A DNA stretch of 18,547 bases from Lentisphaera sp. GTDB lineage: Bacteria; Verrucomicrobiota; Lentisphaeria; Victivallales; GWF2-50-93. Under the pieces are notes generated by a model that did no database searches, had not been told where the DNA came from, and worked only from the letters and a program-made list of their open reading frames with translations. Within the stretch, counting starts at the first letter, position 1, and each line of letters starts with the position of its first letter. Shown piece by piece: positions 5,697 through 14,200 of the stretch. The stretch covers positions 1 to 18,547 of the forward strand of contig DYMC01000022.1 in the NCBI GenBank assembly GCA_020721745.1. Reading direction: 5' to 3'. The position numbers were made by a program, and so were the translations under genes.

Positions 5697-8518
5697 TTTC
5701 CACGAGACTTATAAGCCTGGGGCTTGGCTACATAGCCGGGATAGTATGCGCCACGCTGCTTCCGACGCACCGTGCTGTTCCCGCAGCGCTGTTCTGGGTT
5801 CTCCTCGTGCTTGGCGCGGCCGCTGCGGCATGGACCCTTCTCCGCGAGCTGAACTGGAAGGAGAACCATATCGCCGCGAGGACAGCGCCGCTGATTCTCG
5901 CATCGTTCTGCGCGGCCAACATCATCACGAACAACTTCATCCATTCGGAGAACCCCGGCGTGATTTTCTTCAGGACTCTTCCCGACAGATGCCCGGTCGA
6001 GATGAGAGGAATCATATCGGCGGAGACGGAGACGCGCTCGGACACACGCCTCGACGTGAGGCTCCGGGCCGGGGAAATCAGAAAGGCATCGGACGAGGCA
6101 TGGACGAAGCTTGAGACTCCCGTGGACATAAAGGTATCGGTCATGTATCCGGCCGACGATCCGGCCAGGCAGGAGGTCTGCGCGAAGCTCGCCGACACCG
6201 GCTCCTACGGCTATCTCGTCGAGATGAGAGGGATCAACGAGAGGAGCAAGCGGCCGGGCAATCCCGGCGGCTTCGACTACGAGGCGTTCCTCATGTCCGA
6301 GGGATTCGCCGCCGCGGTGAAGGTGTTCGACAAAAGCTACGGGAAGGAGGATTTCATCCGCGTGATCGAGGAAAGGAAGGGGAACCCTCTCGTCGAAGCA
6401 GCCCTCGTGGCGAAGAAGGATTTCATCTCGACGATCCAGCGGACGATCCCGCCGCCGGAGTCCTTCTTTGTGAGCGGGGCGACGCTGGGGACACGCTTTT
6501 CGATAAAGAAGCAGGAATACAGGGGGAAGTTCATCGAGGACTTCTTCAGGCACTCTGGAGTGGGGCATGTGCTGGCGGTCTCGGGCCTGCATGTGAGCGT
6601 GGTCTCGCTTCTGCTCTACTCGCTTTTCAGGATGACCCGCGTCCCGCCGAAATACTTCACGCCCTTCCTGATCCTGCTGCTCTTTTCCTTTGCGTTCCTC
6701 ACCGGGGCGAGGCCGTCGAGCCTGCGCGCCACGATAATGAACTCGCTGGTGATAGTCATGTATGTATATGGCGGCGGCGGCATAAGCCGGTCGGCCTATA
6801 CCGGGCTGGCGTTCTCGTCCTTCATCATACTTCTGCGCAGGCCGATGGCGCTCTATTCGGCCGGATTTCTGCTCTCGTTCGGCGCTGTGCTTTCGCTGGT
6901 CATGCTGACCACTCCGTTTGACAAGCTGCTGCGCAGTCTCCGGGGGGGCAGGCTCCTTGCGGCCGTGCTCTGGTTCGCCCTATGCATCTACACAATATGC
7001 ACCGCCTGGGACATCTTCCTGCGCTGGGAGAGCCTGGGGTTCTTCGCACTGCTCTTCGTGCTCATGCTCAAGGCGGGAGACATCCTCAACGGATTCCTCC
7101 CGCGGCTTGCGGCATTGAACATGGACAGGCTTCCCGCCGCGCTGAGGGTTTTCCTCTCGGCCCAGCTAGGAATACAATTCGGCATGATGATACCTCTGAG
7201 CTCCTTCTTCTTCGGGCAGATGCCGGTGGCCGGGATGTTCGTGAACCTCCTGGCGATCCCGCTGATAGGAGTGATAGTCCAGCTCGGCCTTCTCGGGGGC
7301 ATACTCGGCGCTATCCCCTTTATCGGCGAACCTCTCGCCCTCGTGGTCGGCGCGGCGAACTATCTGGTGGCTAAATTCTTCATATGGGCCGCATACCTCG
7401 GATCAGAACTCCTCCCCTTCCCGGTCACACCCATACCCACGGTCCGCTGGCTGGCCGCATACTACGTCCTGGTTGCGATTTTCGCATCGTCCCCGCTATG
7501 GTTCAGGAGGCTGCAAAGCGCGGTCTACGTGATACACCGGAGACATCCGGTCCTCGTATCGAGATTCGCGCCACCTGCGGCGGCGGCGGTCCTGCTCGCG
7601 GGAATGGTCTTCAGACACAACATCCCGCAGTCCGGCGGAGCGGAGCTTCAGATACTGGCCGGCAGTTCGACACCGGTAGCATGCATAGTCCGAACCGACT
7701 ACAGGCGCGGCGCCACGCTGATCAACGGCGGACATTCCTTCTTTGCGAAGAGCTCCCTCAAGAGCTTCCTGCTCAAGAAGAACAACATCGTGATAGAAGA
7801 CCTCTTCGTAGGCGGACACTCTCCGGAATTCGGGACCGGCGCGGCCGCCGAACTGGCGAAGGACATCAAGCTGGAGAAGGTCCACTATCCCAACTTCCAC
7901 GAGCCCGCCGATGGAAAGCGTCCGCCTCTTTTCGACAGCATGGAGGCCTACTTCAACGCGATAGGCGAGACTAAGACGCTAAAATCCGCGCTGGAGGGAA
8001 AAAGCTGGGCTGTCAGATACTATGACTTGTTCAGGAGCTTCAACGCGCTTTGGCGCGACGAATGGATACTTTTCACCCCGCCGGCCGAATTCACGCTCGA
8101 CAATGGAACCAGGATAGAATATCTGGCCCCCGTCTACAGATCGTATCCGATCGCGATCAGGATGGTCTTCGAAAACGCCACGGTGCTGCTTCTTCCCGAC
8201 ACGGGCTCCACGAAGAAGATCCCCAGGGAAAAGCTCAAGGCCGACATCCTCGTGATCGCCGGTCCGTCCAGGATCAACTACAGGAGCTACGTGAAATCGC
8301 TCGAATACGTCATAAAGGACTGCTCGCCCAAGACCATAGTGCTCTGCGTTGACAACTCCTTCAACGACAGGAAGATGACCGAGGCCGTGGAGAGGGCGTC
8401 GGACCTCTGCTCGACTAGAGCCGGACGATTCATCCGCACGGACGAGTCCGGCGCTCTCGGCATGGCGATGGACGGCAACAGGCTTTCCGAAAAAATCAGG
8501 ATGCATCTGGCAAGATGA
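5693..8518 (+). CDS. comEC: ComEC/Rec2 family DNA uptake channel protein
   Basis: A 941-residue polytopic inner-membrane protein, the channel that passes single-stranded DNA into the cytoplasm during natural transformation. In order: N-terminal membrane helices (about 7-80); a soluble DUF4131-type region ending in the conserved GGFDYEAFLMSEGFAA (192-207); the competence domain with GVGHVLAVSGLHVSVV (289-304) and LTGARPSSLRA (336-346); many membrane helices to about 600; another at about 626-640; and a C-terminal soluble domain (about 650-941) placed where ComEC normally has a metallo-beta-lactamase-like domain. There LINGG (676-680) replaces LIDtG, and GGHSPEFGTG (707-716) replaces the HxHxDH metal motif, so that domain is predicted not to bind metal. 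The start overlaps the upstream stop (ATGA); AGAGGA lies 10 nt before it. The stop overlaps bioD in the same way. One palindrome lies at 7474-7486. Confidence 0.93.
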   Translation: MISTRLISLGLGYIAGIVCATLLPTHRAVPAALFWVLLVLGAAAAAWTLLRELNWKENHIAARTAPLILASFCAANIITNNFIHSENPGVIFFRTLPDRCPVEMRGIISAETETRSDTRLDVRLRAGEIRKASDEAWTKLETPVDIKVSVMYPADDPARQEVCAKLADTGSYGYLVEMRGINERSKRPGNPGGFDYEAFLMSEGFAAAVKVFDKSYGKEDFIRVIEERKGNPLVEAALVAKKDFISTIQRTIPPPESFFVSGATLGTRFSIKKQEYRGKFIEDFFRHSGVGHVLAVSGLHVSVVSLLLYSLFRMTRVPPKYFTPFLILLLFSFAFLTGARPSSLRATIMNSLVIVMYVYGGGGISRSAYTGLAFSSFIILLRRPMALYSAGFLLSFGAVLSLVMLTTPFDKLLRSLRGGRLLAAVLWFALCIYTICTAWDIFLRWESLGFFALLFVLMLKAGDILNGFLPRLAALNMDRLPAALRVFLSAQLGIQFGMMIPLSSFFFGQMPVAGMFVNLLAIPLIGVIVQLGLLGGILGAIPFIGEPLALVVGAANYLVAKFFIWAAYLGSELLPFPVTPIPTVRWLAAYYVLVAIFASSPLWFRRLQSAVYVIHRRHPVLVSRFAPPAAAAVLLAGMVFRHNIPQSGGAELQILAGSSTPVACIVRTDYRRGATLINGGHSFFAKSSLKSFLLKKNNIVIEDLFVGGHSPEFGTGAAAELAKDIKLEKVHYPNFHEPADGKRPPLFDSMEAYFNAIGETKTLKSALEGKSWAVRYYDLFRSFNALWRDEWILFTPPAEFTLDNGTRIEYLAPVYRSYPIAIRMVFENATVLLLPDTGSTKKIPREKLKADILVIAGPSRINYRSYVKSLEYVIKDCSPKTIVLCVDNSFNDRKMTEAVERASDLCSTRAGRFIRTDESGALGMAMDGNRLSEKIRMHLAR

Positions 8519-9204
8519 AGACAATGAAATGCGCTCATGTGTTCTCTGTGGGAGCCATGCTTCCGAAAAGGGCTTTCTTCATCACCGGGTCCGGAACTTG
8601 CGTAGGCAAGACCTTCGCCGCAGGATACATCGCAAGAACCCTCGTCGCCGCCGGACACGAAGTGGCATACATGAAGGCGGTCCAGACAGGTCTTTCGGAA
8701 GTGGAGCCGGACACCAGGATCGTCCGGAGGATATGCCCTGAAACGATAAAACTTCCGGAAAAACTCGCATGCCCCTACAGCTTCGAGACGGAGGCCTCGC
8801 CCCATTTCGCGGCGAAATGCGAGAATCGCAAGATACACCCTGCGAAGATAGTCCGGGCCTTCGACAATATTCGCCTGAAGCATCCAAAGGCGGTGATACT
8901 CGTGGAGGGCGCCGGCGGCATAATGGTCCCGATAATACGCACATACATGATGATAGACCTCGCAAGAGATCTGGATGTTCCCGCGATAGTCGTCGCAAGC
9001 CCGCTGCTGGGCACCATCAACCACAGCCTGCTCACATGCCAGGCCCTGCGATCGAGAAAAATCCCGGTAGCGGGCATTGCCTTCTCGATGGTAGATTCCG
9101 AGTTGGACAATATAACCTACGACAGCATCCTGACCATAAGAGAAATCTCAAAAATCCACAACTGCGGGATGATCCCAAGAATCGTCTGCCCTCCGGGAGC
9201 GTAA
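8515..9204 (+). CDS. bioD: Dethiobiotin synthetase (BioD)-type P-loop enzyme
   Basis: A 229-residue protein of BioD length. Visible motifs: FFITGSGTCVGKT (P-loop, residues 21-33), YMKAVQTG (K54, carboxylate-binding region), ASPHFAA (94-100), VEGAGGIMVP (130-139) and LGTINHSLLT (165-174). BioD forms the ureido ring of dethiobiotin from DAPA, CO2 and ATP in biotin synthesis. The P-loop is GSGTCVGKT instead of the usual GTDTxVGKT, so the aspartate of that loop is replaced; the late 'GxxxNR' adenine-contact region is also unclear (GIAFSMVDSE). No other biotin gene is in view. The ATG at 8515 overlaps comEC by 4 nt and implies coupled translation. An internal ATG at 8557 would give a more typical N-terminus (MLPKRAFFITG) but its GGGAG lies only 2 nt away. 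A TGCGA-N3-TCGCA palindrome lies at 8818-8830. Confidence 0.83.
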   Translation: MKTMKCAHVFSVGAMLPKRAFFITGSGTCVGKTFAAGYIARTLVAAGHEVAYMKAVQTGLSEVEPDTRIVRRICPETIKLPEKLACPYSFETEASPHFAAKCENRKIHPAKIVRAFDNIRLKHPKAVILVEGAGGIMVPIIRTYMMIDLARDLDVPAIVVASPLLGTINHSLLTCQALRSRKIPVAGIAFSMVDSELDNITYDSILTIREISKIHNCGMIPRIVCPPGA

Positions 9205-9228
9205 ATCTCGATCCGGCATAGCCGGGGC

Positions 9229-9259
9229 AAAACGGCCCGTTTTCCACGCGAAAAACGGG
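9229..9259. terminator. Convergent gene-end stem-loops between bioD and recD
   Basis: CCCGTTTT (9236-9243) pairs perfectly with AAAACGGG (9252-9259), loop of 8 nt. A competing small stem pairs AAAACG (9229-9234) with CGTTTT (9238-9243). It lies 31 nt after the bioD stop and just after the recD stop (9264-9266 on the minus strand), the expected place for a bidirectional terminator. The T/A runs form the inner stem rather than a tail, so it is atypical. Positions 9235-9259 match the recD2 gene-end element (1370-1346, minus strand) at 22 of 25 bases. Confidence 0.5.
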
Positions 9260-9263
9260 AGAG

Positions 9264-11141
9264 TCACGAGAGCCTGTCCATGAGTCCGGACGGGCGGTTT
9301 ATCCTTCTTGAGACTGCCGCGGAGAGCGATTCCTCGCTGGCCCAGATCGTCGCCCGCCCCTTCGTGCGCGTCATGCCCGTGTAGATGAGTTCGCGTGTAA
9401 GTATGGGGCTGTCCTTCAGATCCGGGACGACAAGCAGTATCTCGCCGAATCCGGAGCCCTGCGCCTTGTGAACGGTCATTGCGAAGGCATCCTCGTGCTC
9501 GGGGAGCACGGATGGCGGGAAGGGCCTGAGTTCTCCCGGCCTGGCCACGTCCGGGAAGAACACCCTGGTCGCTCCATCCTTTCCGGGCCAGCATATTCCG
9601 ACATCGCCGTTGAAGAGCATGTGCTCGTAGTTGTTGCGGGTAATCATGATGGCGACGCCCTTGCCGTATACCCTGTCCATCCCGAGGAGCTTTCTGGATG
9701 TCCTGTTGAGGGATACGCTTCCGAGCATCCCCCCGCGATGCGAGCAGAGTATCTGGAATTTATTGAGCCCTGCCATCGCCTCGGCGGGACCGCCCGCCTT
9801 CAGGATGCCGTCGCGCCAGGGGCCAAGGCACTTGTCTAGGCTTTCGACCAGCTCCTCCTGGCTGGAAGGGAGCCGCATATCTCCATCAACCCCCCATTTC
9901 ACCTGCTCCGCGTCAGGAGAAGAGAGCTTGGATATGAACAACTCCACATCGCCCCTGTTGACGGCCTCTTTGAGAACATCTATCTCGCTTCCTGGTGGAA
10001 ATCTGTGGCTGTGCGAAAGTCTGGCGACATGGCCGCTCCATGCGCTCCCCGGGCACGCCGCCTTCTCGCAGATGTCGGCCAGGACCGCGCCAGTCTCGAC
10101 CGACGCAAGCTGCTCGGGATCTCCAAGAAGGACTATCCTGGCGTGGTCGGGGACTGCCCTCAGGAGACGGACGATTATCGGCATGGAGACCATTGATGCC
10201 TCGTCCACCACGAGTATGTCGGCGGCGAGAGGATTTTCCCTCCCATGCGCGAACTTGCCGCTGCCGTGGTTGTATTTGAGGAGACGATGTATCGTGCTTG
10301 CCGGCAGAGCGGCGATTTTTCCTCCGACGATCTCGTCGCAGATGAGATTCCTGCCGACTTCGTCCCGGAGGGATTCGAGCATTCGCGCCTGCGCCTTGCC
10401 TGTCGGGGCGCATAGTGCGATTTTCGCATCTGGCGTCTCCTGGAGTATTTTCGCCAGGATGACCGACACGATGCTTGTCTTTCCCGTGCCGGGGCCGCCG
10501 GTGACCACGCAGATGCGTTTGCGCAATGCGAGCTCGACCGCCTTGATCTGGAATATATCCGCCTTCCCGGTCTGGAAGTATCTGCACGAATTCCTTATCT
10601 CCTCGTCCGGAACCGGCGCGTAGTCCGGCTCGCGCAGCTTTGCATCGAGCATCTGCGCCAGTTCCCTTTCGTAAATCCAGAAGCGCTGCAGATAGAGCCG
10701 TGGAGGATGCCATACCATCGGGACGAAGGCGGCAATGTCGTCCGGGCCGCTCGCCAGGTGGATGGCGGACGGAAGCCTTGCGCATAGAGTTTCGATCCGC
10801 TCCATCAAGTCCTTCTCGAGAAAATCCGAGATCAGTTTTCTGGCCTCGTCCGTCCTCCGGCGTAGATCGGAATCGTCGGAGGCCTTGGCTCCGTCGCCAT
10901 CGTCATCAGCATCCTGCGGGAAAAATGCCTCGATTGAAAAACGGCCCAGGTCCAGACACGGACATTGGCGGGTGAAGGACGCATGGCTCGACATGGCGGC
11001 GAGAACGCGAAGCAGGTCGAGATCGTCCTCCGCCGCCGCGCCCATCAGCCCGACGACGCAGTCCGCAAACTGGATGTCGAAAGGCGAGAGCAGCCCTCCC
11101 GCGCGGAGGGCATCCAATGCCATTTGAATCCGACTACTCAA
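9264..11141 (-). CDS. recD: RecBCD helicase alpha subunit RecD
   Basis: A 625-residue SF1B helicase, the fast 5'-3' motor of the RecBCD complex. Motifs in order: Walker A VVTGGPGTGKTSIV, CAPTGKAQARMLESLRDEVG, Walker B VVDEASMVSMP, LLGDPEQLASVETGAVLADI, NGDVGICW, FAMTVHKAQGSGFGEILLVVP and IYTGMTRTKGRATIW. It lacks the RecD2 helix-hairpin-helix region, and its N-terminal part is the short RecB-interacting type. Start choice: a TTG at 11141 has a strong GGAGGTG (11145-11151) at ideal distance, reading LSSRIQMALDALRAG. The ATG six codons later (11123) has no Shine-Dalgarno, and a GTG at 11264 would lie inside recB. It is last in the recC-recB-recD operon, 53 nt after recB, behind a run of hairpins that may lower its expression. 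A TGCGATTTTCGCA site lies at 10416-10428. Confidence 0.93.
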   Translation of the reverse strand: MSSRIQMALDALRAGGLLSPFDIQFADCVVGLMGAAAEDDLDLLRVLAAMSSHASFTRQCPCLDLGRFSIEAFFPQDADDDGDGAKASDDSDLRRRTDEARKLISDFLEKDLMERIETLCARLPSAIHLASGPDDIAAFVPMVWHPPRLYLQRFWIYERELAQMLDAKLREPDYAPVPDEEIRNSCRYFQTGKADIFQIKAVELALRKRICVVTGGPGTGKTSIVSVILAKILQETPDAKIALCAPTGKAQARMLESLRDEVGRNLICDEIVGGKIAALPASTIHRLLKYNHGSGKFAHGRENPLAADILVVDEASMVSMPIIVRLLRAVPDHARIVLLGDPEQLASVETGAVLADICEKAACPGSAWSGHVARLSHSHRFPPGSEIDVLKEAVNRGDVELFISKLSSPDAEQVKWGVDGDMRLPSSQEELVESLDKCLGPWRDGILKAGGPAEAMAGLNKFQILCSHRGGMLGSVSLNRTSRKLLGMDRVYGKGVAIMITRNNYEHMLFNGDVGICWPGKDGATRVFFPDVARPGELRPFPPSVLPEHEDAFAMTVHKAQGSGFGEILLVVPDLKDSPILTRELIYTGMTRTKGRATIWASEESLSAAVSRRINRPSGLMDRLS

Positions 11142-11144
11142 TTT

Positions 11145-11151
11145 CACCTCC
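11145..11151 (-). promoter_or_regulatory. Strong ribosome binding site that decides a TTG start for recD
   Basis: GGAGGTG on the minus strand, with GGAGG ending 5 nt before TTG at 11141-11139. It is the best Shine-Dalgarno sequence in the operon and follows hairpin A (11173-11191), so hairpin formation would leave it exposed. Confidence 0.7.
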
Positions 11152-11172
11152 AGTCTTAAATTTAAACGGAGC

Positions 11173-11250
11173 GGACGGCGGACCGCCGTCCCGTTCAAGT
11201 ACTTTGCGCCGTCCTCGGCGCAAAGATGTTTGCGCGGAGACCGCGCAAAC
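11173..11250. repeat. Three consecutive perfect hairpins at the recB-recD junction
   Basis: Hairpin A: GGACGGCGG (11173-11181) with CCGCCGTCC (11183-11191), realistically a 7-bp stem with a 5-nt loop, flanked by AACG/CGTT arms. Hairpin B: CTTTGCGCCG (11202-11211) with CGGCGCAAAG (11216-11225), 10 bp, 4-nt loop. Hairpin C: GTTTGCGCGG (11228-11237) with CCGCGCAAAC (11241-11250), 10 bp, 3-nt loop. The right arm of B can also pair with the left arm of C, so alternative folds exist. A lies between the recB stop (11195-11197) and the recD start; B and C encode the last residues of RecB. An AT-rich TTAAATTTAAA follows A on the recB-to-recD transcript. Confidence 0.85.
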
Positions 11251-14200
11251 TCATTCCCATGCACGATCTGAGGTCGTCCATTATCCTTCGCGATGTCCTT
11301 CCTTTCACCACGCCTTCGCGTCCTTCCAGATCCATGCCTCTGACGAAGAGGTAGAATCCTCCGCCGAAATGCCTTTCGAAGTCGTATCCTGGCAGTGTCC
11401 TGCGGAGATGCAGGTCAAGCGCAAGGGAATATATCAGATACTGCAGGACATAGGATTGGTCGAACATGACCTTCCACAGTGTTCCGGCACCATAGCCTGG
11501 GAGGCTGTTGGTCTTCCAGTCGGCAAAGAAATAGCGTCCATCCCTTCTGAACACAATGTCAATGGAGCCTGTCATGAATCCGGTGGAAAGTCTCCCGCCA
11601 TCGAGAGAGAGAGACAGCGACGCCGGATCGAATCCGGAGCCTGCGGATGGAGCATTCTCCTTCAAAAAGGCGGATGCCGCGCGCCCGAGTCCGGCCCTGT
11701 CCAGATCGCCGCCCATCTGGTAGTGGAACTCCATCTCGGATGACCTGTCGCCCAATCCTATCTGGTTGAAGGAGAACGAGAATCCATCTCCTGCGATTTT
11801 CGCATTCGTGGCATTGTGGAGCAATTCGCACATGAGCGCGTAGTTGCGCTCCCGGGTGCCGGTCGCCGATGCGGAATCCGCCGCGCGGAGCAGACCGTAT
11901 CTTTCCATCGTCTCCGTGATGATGCGGCGGTTTTCCTGTGCTTCCGACCATGCGTGGTGGCTTTCTCCCCGCAGGCGGGTGAAGTCGAGCTTCTCCATTA
12001 TCTCGTGGAAGCATGAGCCTGTTCTCTCGCCTCCCTCGAGGGCGGGTTTTGTTTCAACTGGCCCGGCTGCTGCCGTGTCCCCCTGTCCCGGGCTTGTCTC
12101 GTCGCTTCCGCCCTTCACCCGAGCCGCCTCGAAGCTGGTCTTCCTGTGCGTCGCTATTCCGGAGTAGCTGAGGATGCCCCATGTCTTGGGTATCTCGAAA
12201 TCCCGTCTGAGCTGGTGGTTCTCCAATTCTCCTTCGTAGAGAGGCGCCTGGCGATATATCTCCGGAGTAGGTCCGCCAGACAGTTCACCGCTGTCCAACG
12301 GGACTACCTGGATATTCTCGAAGGCGGGAGGCTCGTTGCCGATGGACTTGCGCGTCTGGATGGACTTCCAGAAAGCCTCTCCGCGGGAATCTCCTTTTTG
12401 GAAGAGATAGTTGAGCGAAGTCTTGACCGCATCGCCTTTGAAATTTCCGCAGAGCAGGCAGCAGAAGTTCTCGGCCCTGGTCACCGCGACATATGCGACC
12501 CTGAGAAGCTCACCGAGGTTTTCGCCCTCGATTCTCTCCCTGTTCAGGTCGCGCATGGAACCGAGAGGCATCACCAGGCTACCGGCCTCCGATTCAAAGT
12601 CATGGAAGAAGCATTCCCTGTCCGCGCTGGAGCTTGACGACGCGTTCGAATCCCAGAGCATAGGACAAAAAACGATCGGGAACTGCAAGCCCTTGCTCTT
12701 GTGTATGGTCATGATGGTGACTGCGTCCATATCGGTCTCAAGCCTTGCCTGATACACGTCTGATTCGCTGTCGTCGCCCCCCTGCCCCGTGATCATCCTG
12801 CCAAGCCATGCGAGCAGGAGCTGCGGGGACAGGCTCCTCTCGTTCTCGGTCCGGTGCAGCAGCCCCATGAGATGCCGCAGATCCACAATGTTCCTCTCGC
12901 GCATGTCTAGGCCGTCAGGGGAGAGTAATCCCGGCTCGGAAAGATTCTGCAGGGCCGTTCTTGACGGTGCGCCGGCCCCCCCGACGGAGAAGTCCTTCGT
13001 GCACCGTCCGGGATGCAGGTTCTCCGTCGTGAGAATTCTGGACAGCATCGGCATCACTCCCTTCCTGTCCCATTCCGCTCCGCAGTCCCTGAATATCTCC
13101 GTCCATAGGATCAACCTGTCGGACATTTGCGTTGAGTCGCTGCCGTTGTCCAGGTCGAGAAGCATCTCCGGGGGGAATCGGAAGAAGGCTCCGGCCAGCG
13201 CGGTCCTGAGATGTCTGGCGCTGCCTGGATTCAGCACGGCTCTCAGCAGGAAGTAGAGATCCTTGGCAATATCGGACAAGAATACATTTCCCGATTTGGA
13301 TATCACCGCGGCTACACCTCTTTTCTTCAGCGCCTTCCGCATCCCCGCCGCATGATAGTTCTTCGGGACCAGCACGGCGATGTCGCGCGGCTCCACCCGC
13401 GCAAAGGCCTCTCCGGGGGCGGAGCCCCCGCAGGACCATTTGAATCCGTTCAACGCCTCGACTATCCTGTCCGCACTGTGTTCGAGCACGTCTACCGCGC
13501 TCTTTGAGATTCCGTCGGGGCCGGGTGTCATTATCCATTCTAGCTGGAAGGGCTTGTCCGCGCCGCTCCCCATCAGCAGACTGCGCCTGGGCTGGCGTCC
13601 GGATTCCACCGGCTCGTATGCGATGCCCTTGTCGAGAAACGGAAGATCTCCGCCGAAGAGCTCGTTCACTCCGTCTAGCAGAGCCTGGACCGAGCGGAAG
13701 TTCCTCGTCAGCGTGAAACGTCCGGATGGAGAAGTCCTCTCCTTCGCCTTCAGATACGAGTAGATGTCCGCCGAGCGGAACTTGTATATTGACTGCTTCG
13801 GATCGCCGATCATGACGAAAAGACAATCCCGATGCCTGAACACGGTCTCGAATATCTCGCACTGGATCGGATCGGTATCCTGGAACTCGTCCACCAGGGC
13901 GGCCTTGTAGCGTTTTCTGAGGCATCTGGCCAGCTCGCATTCGGGCGCGGGAACTCCGTCGAGGCCACGGAGCGCCGTCCTCAGATCCATGAGCATGTCG
14001 TCGTAGGACTGCAGATGGTGCTTCCTCTTGATTTTCGCCATCGCGTCCGGGAGGAATTTCCTCAAGGCGATTTTCACGACGATCTCCGGAAGGGCGAGGC
14101 AGTCCTCCAGCTCGGAACTGCCCTTGAGCCATTGGGGAGTGTTGTGGGACAGCCCGTTCAGCATCCTGTATTTCCCGGCGGGGGCCATTTTCCCCGCATC

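Larger units (their letters stand above)
280..11804. repeat. Dispersed interrupted palindrome TGCGA-N3-TCGCA, eight copies
   Basis: The exact 13-mer TGCGATTTTCGCA (either strand) occurs at 2450-2462, 4898-4910, 7474-7486, 10416-10428 and 11792-11804. Variants with the same arms and another A/T-rich or GAA centre occur at 280-292, 2704-2716 and 8818-8830. All lie inside genes: the YkgJ-type gene, recD2 (two), the phosphoesterase, comEC, bioD, recD and recB. A near match (one mismatch) is at 4190-4202. No copy was found in recC or the nucleotidyltransferase pair. Chance expectation for the ten fixed positions in a window this size is about 0.02. Confidence 0.85.

Noticed and set aside
280..11804. 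The 13-mer palindrome as a Chi site for the local RecBCD
   Set aside because: Chi acts in one orientation; this motif has symmetric arms and occurs on both strands alike, and it is longer than known Chi sites.
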